Positions 39,555 through 43,249 of a DNA stretch of 43,249 nucleotides are shown here, one piece after another. The notes below the pieces were generated by a model that was not told the origin of the DNA, ran no database searches, and saw only the letters and a program-made list of their open reading frames with translations. A program made the translations under genes and the position numbers. Position 1 is the first letter of the stretch. Each line of letters starts with the position of its first letter. The DNA comes from an uncultured Prevotella sp. (GTDB lineage Bacteria; Bacteroidota; Bacteroidia; Bacteroidales; Bacteroidaceae): the NCBI GenBank assembly GCA_946183415.1, contig CAMHAM010000022.1, positions 1 to 43,249 on the forward strand, in the 5' to 3' direction.

Positions 39555-42164
39555 ATGCTGAATCAACTATTCTCAAAAAGACATTACCTAACATTATTAT
39601 CAACTGTATTCTTGTTCTGTGCCGGCCTTGAAACGTCGGCACAGACTTTTCCGTACCAGAACCCTCAGCTGAGTGCTCAGGAGCGTGCCAAGGACCTCTG
39701 TAGCCGTCTGACGCTCGAAGAGAAGGCCATGCTCATGCTCGACGAGAGCCCGGCCATCCCGCGCCTCGGCATCAAGAAGTTCTTCTGGTGGAGTGAGGCA
39801 CTTCACGGCGCCGCTAACATGGGCAACGTCACCGTGTTCCCCGAGCCGGTAGGTATGGCGTCGTCATTCAATCCCGACCTGCTCTTCAAGTGCTTCGACA
39901 TAGCCAGTACTGAGTTCCGTGCCCAGTACAACCACCGTATGTACGACTTGAAGGGTGAGGACATGAAGATGCGCAGCCTCTCGGTATGGACACCCAACGT
40001 GAACATCTTCCGTGACCCCCGATGGGGACGCGGACAGGAGACCTATGGCGAGGATCCCTTCCTAACCTCAGTGATGGGCGATGCCGTCGTGCGCGGTCTG
40101 CAAGGCCCTGAGGACTCTAAGTACCGTAAACTCTGGGCCTGTGCCAAGCACTATGCCGTACACAGCGGTCCTGAGTACACCCGCCACTCCGCAAACCTTA
40201 CTAATGTCCCCGTACGCGATTTCTGGGAGACTTACATGCCTGCGTTTAAGCACTTGGTGGAGAAAAGTAAGGTACGCGAGGTGATGTGCGCCTATCAGCG
40301 TTTAGACGATGATCCCTGCTGCGGTTCAAACCGTCTGCTCCAACAGATTCTCCGCGACGAATGGGGCTTCCAGTACCTGGTGGTCAGCGACTGTGGTGCC
40401 GTCAGCGATTTCTATACTTCTCATAAGAGCAGTTCCTCACCGATTACCGCTTCTGCCAAAGCTACGCTGGCCGGAACAGACGTGGAGTGCGGCTACGGCT
40501 ATGCCTACCGCAGCATTCCCGAGGCAGTGCGTCGTGGCCTGATCAGCGAGGCTGAGGTCGACAAGCACGTCCTTCGCCTGCTCGAAGGTCGCTTCGACCT
40601 GGGTGAGATGGATGACCCATCGCTCGTGGAGTGGTCGAAGATCCCTTACTCTGCCATGTCTACAAAGGCTTCTGCCAACATCTCCCTCGATATGGCTCGC
40701 CAGAGCATCGTCCTGCTGCAGAACAATGGCAATATTCTGCCGCTGAAGAAAAATGCAGAAAAGATAGCCGTCATCGGTCCTAACGCTCACAACGAGCCGA
40801 TGATGTGGGGTAACTACAACGGCACGCCCAATCATACCATCACCATCCTCGACGGCATCAAGGCCAAGCAGAAGAAAGTCACCTATATCCCTGGCTGCGA
40901 CCTAACCTACGATCAAGTTCTCGAGAGCCACATGGCCAACGAGTGTACGGCTCCTGATGGCAAGCGCGGTCTGAAGGGCACATTCTGGACCAACACGAAT
41001 ATGGAAGGCAAGCCTTTCACCACCGAATACTACACGAAGCCTGTCAACGTCACTACTGCCGGTATGCATGTCTTCGCTCCCAACCTCCCCATCGAGGACT
41101 TCTCTGCCAAGTACGAGACGACTTTTACACCTAAAGAAGCAGGTGAGTATGTCGTTAACGTGGAGAGTACAGGACACTTCGAGCTTTACATCAATGGCGA
41201 GAAGAAGTTCACCCATCACATCTGGCGCGCCACACCTACCCGTACCGTCCTGAAGGCCGAGAAGGGACAGCAGTTCCAGATTGAGGTACGTTTCCAGACC
41301 GTCAAGACCTGGGGTGCCTCAATGAAGATCAATGTTGCCCGTGAACTGCCCATCGACTACCAGGAGACTATCGCCCAGCTGAAGGGCATCGACAAGGTGA
41401 TCTTCTGTGGCGGTATCGCTCCCAGCCTCGAAGGCGAGGAGATGCCTGTCAACATCGAAGGTTTCAAGGGTGGCGACCGCACCAGCATCGAACTACCGAA
41501 GGTACAGCGCGAGTTCCTCAAGGCCCTCAAGGCCGCTGGCAAGCAGGTCATCTATGTCAACTGCTCCGGCTCAGCCATCGCACTTGAGCCTGAGACCCAG
41601 TCATGCGACGCTATCCTCCAGGCATGGTATGCCGGACAAGAGGGAGGCACCGCCGTTGCTGATGTGATCTTCGGCGATTATAACCCCTCGGGCAAACTCT
41701 CCGTCACCTTCTATAAGAGCGACGCGCAGCTGCCCGACTACGAGGATTATTCGATGAAGGGTCGCACCTACCGTTACTTCAGCGATCCGCTCTTCGCTTT
41801 CGGCTACGGACAGAGCTATACCACCTTTGTCATCGGCGATGCCACCATCGATGGTCAGAACGGCTCTTACAAGGTCAGTATCCCCATCACCAACAGCGGA
41901 CAGCGTAATGGCACGGAGATCGTACAACTTTACATCCGTAACACAGCCGACCAGGAAGGTCCTATGAAGAGCCTGCGCGGCTTCCAGCGCGTCGATGTGA
42001 AGGCTGGTCAGTCGGCTACTGCTACCATCGCGCTCACTCCCGAGAGCTTTGAGTTCTGGGATGCTGAGACCAACACGATGCGCACGAAGCCTGGCACCTA
42101 CGAGATTCTATACGGCAACAGTTCACGCGACAAGGATCTGAAACGCCTCTCCATCACGTTCTAA
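39555..42164 (+). CDS. xyl3A: GH3 beta-xylosidase with PA14 insertion (Xyl3A-like)
   Basis: 869 residues with signal peptide (FLFCAGLETSAQ). The GH3 barrel (~30-350) holds WWSEALHG, TPNVNIFRDPRWGRGQETYGEDP, CAKHYAVHSGPE and VVSDCGAV with nucleophile D279. The alpha/beta sandwich begins ~380 (ARQSIVLLQNNGNILPLKK). A PA14-type insertion (~470-600, GLKGTFWTNTNMEG...FELYINGEKK) interrupts it. A C-terminal fibronectin-like domain (GTEIVQLYIRNT) completes it. The length and layout fit Prevotella Xyl3A. It releases xylose from xylo-oligosaccharides made by GH10, most likely in the periplasm. Confidence 0.93.
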   Translation: MLNQLFSKRHYLTLLSTVFLFCAGLETSAQTFPYQNPQLSAQERAKDLCSRLTLEEKAMLMLDESPAIPRLGIKKFFWWSEALHGAANMGNVTVFPEPVGMASSFNPDLLFKCFDIASTEFRAQYNHRMYDLKGEDMKMRSLSVWTPNVNIFRDPRWGRGQETYGEDPFLTSVMGDAVVRGLQGPEDSKYRKLWACAKHYAVHSGPEYTRHSANLTNVPVRDFWETYMPAFKHLVEKSKVREVMCAYQRLDDDPCCGSNRLLQQILRDEWGFQYLVVSDCGAVSDFYTSHKSSSSPITASAKATLAGTDVECGYGYAYRSIPEAVRRGLISEAEVDKHVLRLLEGRFDLGEMDDPSLVEWSKIPYSAMSTKASANISLDMARQSIVLLQNNGNILPLKKNAEKIAVIGPNAHNEPMMWGNYNGTPNHTITILDGIKAKQKKVTYIPGCDLTYDQVLESHMANECTAPDGKRGLKGTFWTNTNMEGKPFTTEYYTKPVNVTTAGMHVFAPNLPIEDFSAKYETTFTPKEAGEYVVNVESTGHFELYINGEKKFTHHIWRATPTRTVLKAEKGQQFQIEVRFQTVKTWGASMKINVARELPIDYQETIAQLKGIDKVIFCGGIAPSLEGEEMPVNIEGFKGGDRTSIELPKVQREFLKALKAAGKQVIYVNCSGSAIALEPETQSCDAILQAWYAGQEGGTAVADVIFGDYNPSGKLSVTFYKSDAQLPDYEDYSMKGRTYRYFSDPLFAFGYGQSYTTFVIGDATIDGQNGSYKVSIPITNSGQRNGTEIVQLYIRNTADQEGPMKSLRGFQRVDVKAGQSATATIALTPESFEFWDAETNTMRTKPGTYEILYGNSSRDKDLKRLSITF

Positions 42165-42193
42165 ACTGCAATCTGTTGCACAAATATAAAAAA

Positions 42194-42225
42194 AAATCCT
42201 GAAATGCTTGGTCGTTTCAGGATTT
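42194..42225 (+). terminator. Hairpin between GH3 and sensor kinase genes
   Basis: AAATCCTGAAA (42194-42204) / TTTCAGGATTT (42215-42225), 11 bp with a 10-base loop, followed by CTTTA and the next -7 box 5 bases later. Confidence 0.75.
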
Positions 42226-42230
42226 CTTTA

Positions 42231-42238
42231 TACCTTTG
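42231..42238 (+). promoter_or_regulatory. -7 box of small sensor kinase gene
   Basis: TACCTTTG lies 22 bases before the ATG at 42261. The upstream hairpin occupies the -33 region. Confidence 0.65.
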
Positions 42239-42260
42239 CAAACAAATTCTATTACCCGCC

Positions 42261-43097
42261 ATGGACATTGTTTTTTTGATTATTATTTTAGTACTGCTGA
42301 TTGGATTTGGATTATCCATTTATTTCATGTACTCACATTATGAGCAGCGACTGGAGAAAGAACTCAACCGCGCACAGAAAAGTGAGCAGTTGAAGTCTGT
42401 TTTCCTTGATAACGTCAGCCACACCCTGCGCACACCGCTGAACGCCATCTTGAGTTATAGCAAACTTCTGCTTGATGAGCATGAGGACAATATACAGCCG
42501 GCACAGGTAAAAGAGCTGGCCACCTATATTAATAAGGACACCCAACAACTGCTCGATTACCTCAAACAGCTTCTGGATTTGTCAAGCCTCGAAGGCGGAA
42601 TGCCTTCCTTTACCTTCATCGAGGTGAATTTGGCCGAGTTGATGGCGTCCTATCGTCGTGAAGCGATGAACTTCACCAAGCCCGAAGTCTCCATCCGCAT
42701 CAGGACCACCCTCTCGGTTCACTGTAAGGGAACACTTGATACCAACTTCATGCACCAGCTTATGATAACGCTCTTGTCGAATGCGGCCAAGGAGTGTACG
42801 CAAGGTGAAATCATCCTTTTCTACGGAGATGAGATCAGAAACCGTAAAGGCATCAGGGTTACCATTACCTATATGGGCAATGGCCAGAGCCAACTAGTTC
42901 GCGGTGACCTCTTCACGTTCCTCCAGAACCAAAGCAGTCTGTCATCAGGCAATGAGACCAACGGAATGAGTCTTTCCACATGTAAGATTATCATCGATGC
43001 CCTCGCTGGTGAAATGGATGTCGATACCCAAAACGGTAAGACCACTGCTACATTCTGGTTCCCATGCAAGATGCGTGACAGACATAAGGGGATATAA
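42261..43097 (+). CDS. Small membrane-anchored sensor histidine kinase, ATP site apparently degenerate
   Basis: 278 residues from ATG at 42261. The longer frame from 42204 spans the hairpin and promoter. There is one N-terminal membrane helix (IVFLIIILVLLIGFGLSIYFMY) and almost no outside domain, then a short coiled region. The HisKA box is SVFLDNVSHTLRTPLNAI with H54. The ATPase part has an N box (LLSNAAKE) and a late GMSLSTCK segment like the G2 box, but where DxGxG is expected there is TYMGNGQSQ, so ATP binding may be weak. No response regulator follows within the window. It could sense membrane or cytoplasmic state, or act as a partner to another kinase; neither is shown. Confidence 0.8.
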   Translation: MDIVFLIIILVLLIGFGLSIYFMYSHYEQRLEKELNRAQKSEQLKSVFLDNVSHTLRTPLNAILSYSKLLLDEHEDNIQPAQVKELATYINKDTQQLLDYLKQLLDLSSLEGGMPSFTFIEVNLAELMASYRREAMNFTKPEVSIRIRTTLSVHCKGTLDTNFMHQLMITLLSNAAKECTQGEIILFYGDEIRNRKGIRVTITYMGNGQSQLVRGDLFTFLQNQSSLSSGNETNGMSLSTCKIIIDALAGEMDVDTQNGKTTATFWFPCKMRDRHKGI

Positions 43098-43164
43098 CCT
43101 CTTTGTTGATGTTAATTATTTCTAAATGCAGAGGTAAAGACTTGGAATATTCACGGAAAACGAC

Positions 43165-43172
43165 TAATTTTG
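43165..43172 (+). promoter_or_regulatory. Candidate -7 box at the window end
   Basis: TAATTTTG, about 54 bases before an ATG at 43226 that stays open (8 codons) to the window edge. Too little sequence remains to judge whether a gene starts there. Confidence 0.35.
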
Positions 43173-43249
43173 TAGGCTACAAAAGGACTAATATAGTTGT
43201 TTAACATTTAAATGTTTTATTATCAATGATTTATTCAAAAGAAGTGGAG

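Noticed and set aside
43226..43249. Possible start of a gene (ATG plus seven codons) at the window edge
   Set aside because: Only eight codons are present and no ribosome site is visible; noted only with the upstream -7 box.

Overview
The window looks like chromosomal DNA of a Prevotella-type Bacteroidota (rumen or gut). Three things support this. Nearly every transcription unit is preceded by the Bacteroidota -7 box (TAnnTTTG, here mostly TACCTTTG or TATCTTTG). There are SusR/SusC/SusD-type genes and a hybrid two-component regulator. The GH10-CE1 plus GH3 gene set resembles the xyn10D-fae1A / xyl3A xylan cluster described from Prevotella ruminicola 23. The species call is inference.

Layout. 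1-5500 is a housekeeping/mixed region: a DUF2442-DUF4160 pair (the first cut by the window edge), a short formate/nitrite-family channel, a half-size MFS-like membrane protein that runs into a heptamer repeat, a PAP2-type membrane protein, greA with a terminator-like leader, a HIT protein, a convergent mannose-1-phosphate guanylyltransferase, and tRNA-Leu(CAA). 5505-6082 holds no convincing gene but carries two 91-bp inverted repeats around a 320-bp spacer.

6083-25832 is a starch/alpha-glucan utilisation locus: a susR-like regulator (minus strand) divergent from susC-susD-GH13-GH97(susB); then malQ (GH77, DPE2-like)-GH97-pullulanase; then a susA-like neopullulanase. SusC/D would bind and import malto-oligosaccharides, the periplasmic GH13/GH97 enzymes would cut them to glucose and short oligomers, and cytosolic MalQ would process maltodextrins. 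No SusE, SusF or obvious surface-lipoprotein amylase is present.

25843-43097 is a xylan-degradation region: GH115 alpha-glucuronidase, a convergent AraC-type hybrid two-component regulator (HTCS), a CE6-CE1 double esterase, a GH10-CE1 xylanase-esterase, GH95, GH3 beta-xylosidase and a small sensor kinase. The enzymes together cover backbone cleavage and removal of glucuronosyl, acetyl, feruloyl and possibly L-galactosyl decorations. No SusC/D pair accompanies them in the window.

Most CDS starts were moved inward from the longest open frame because the -7 promoter box lies inside the longer version. Non-coding points of interest are the inverted-repeat element, a palindrome encoding the same C-terminus on both strands, a greA leader hairpin, a probable small RNA at 36.8-36.9 kb, simple repeats that have become coding sequence, and terminator hairpins that overlap the next promoter.
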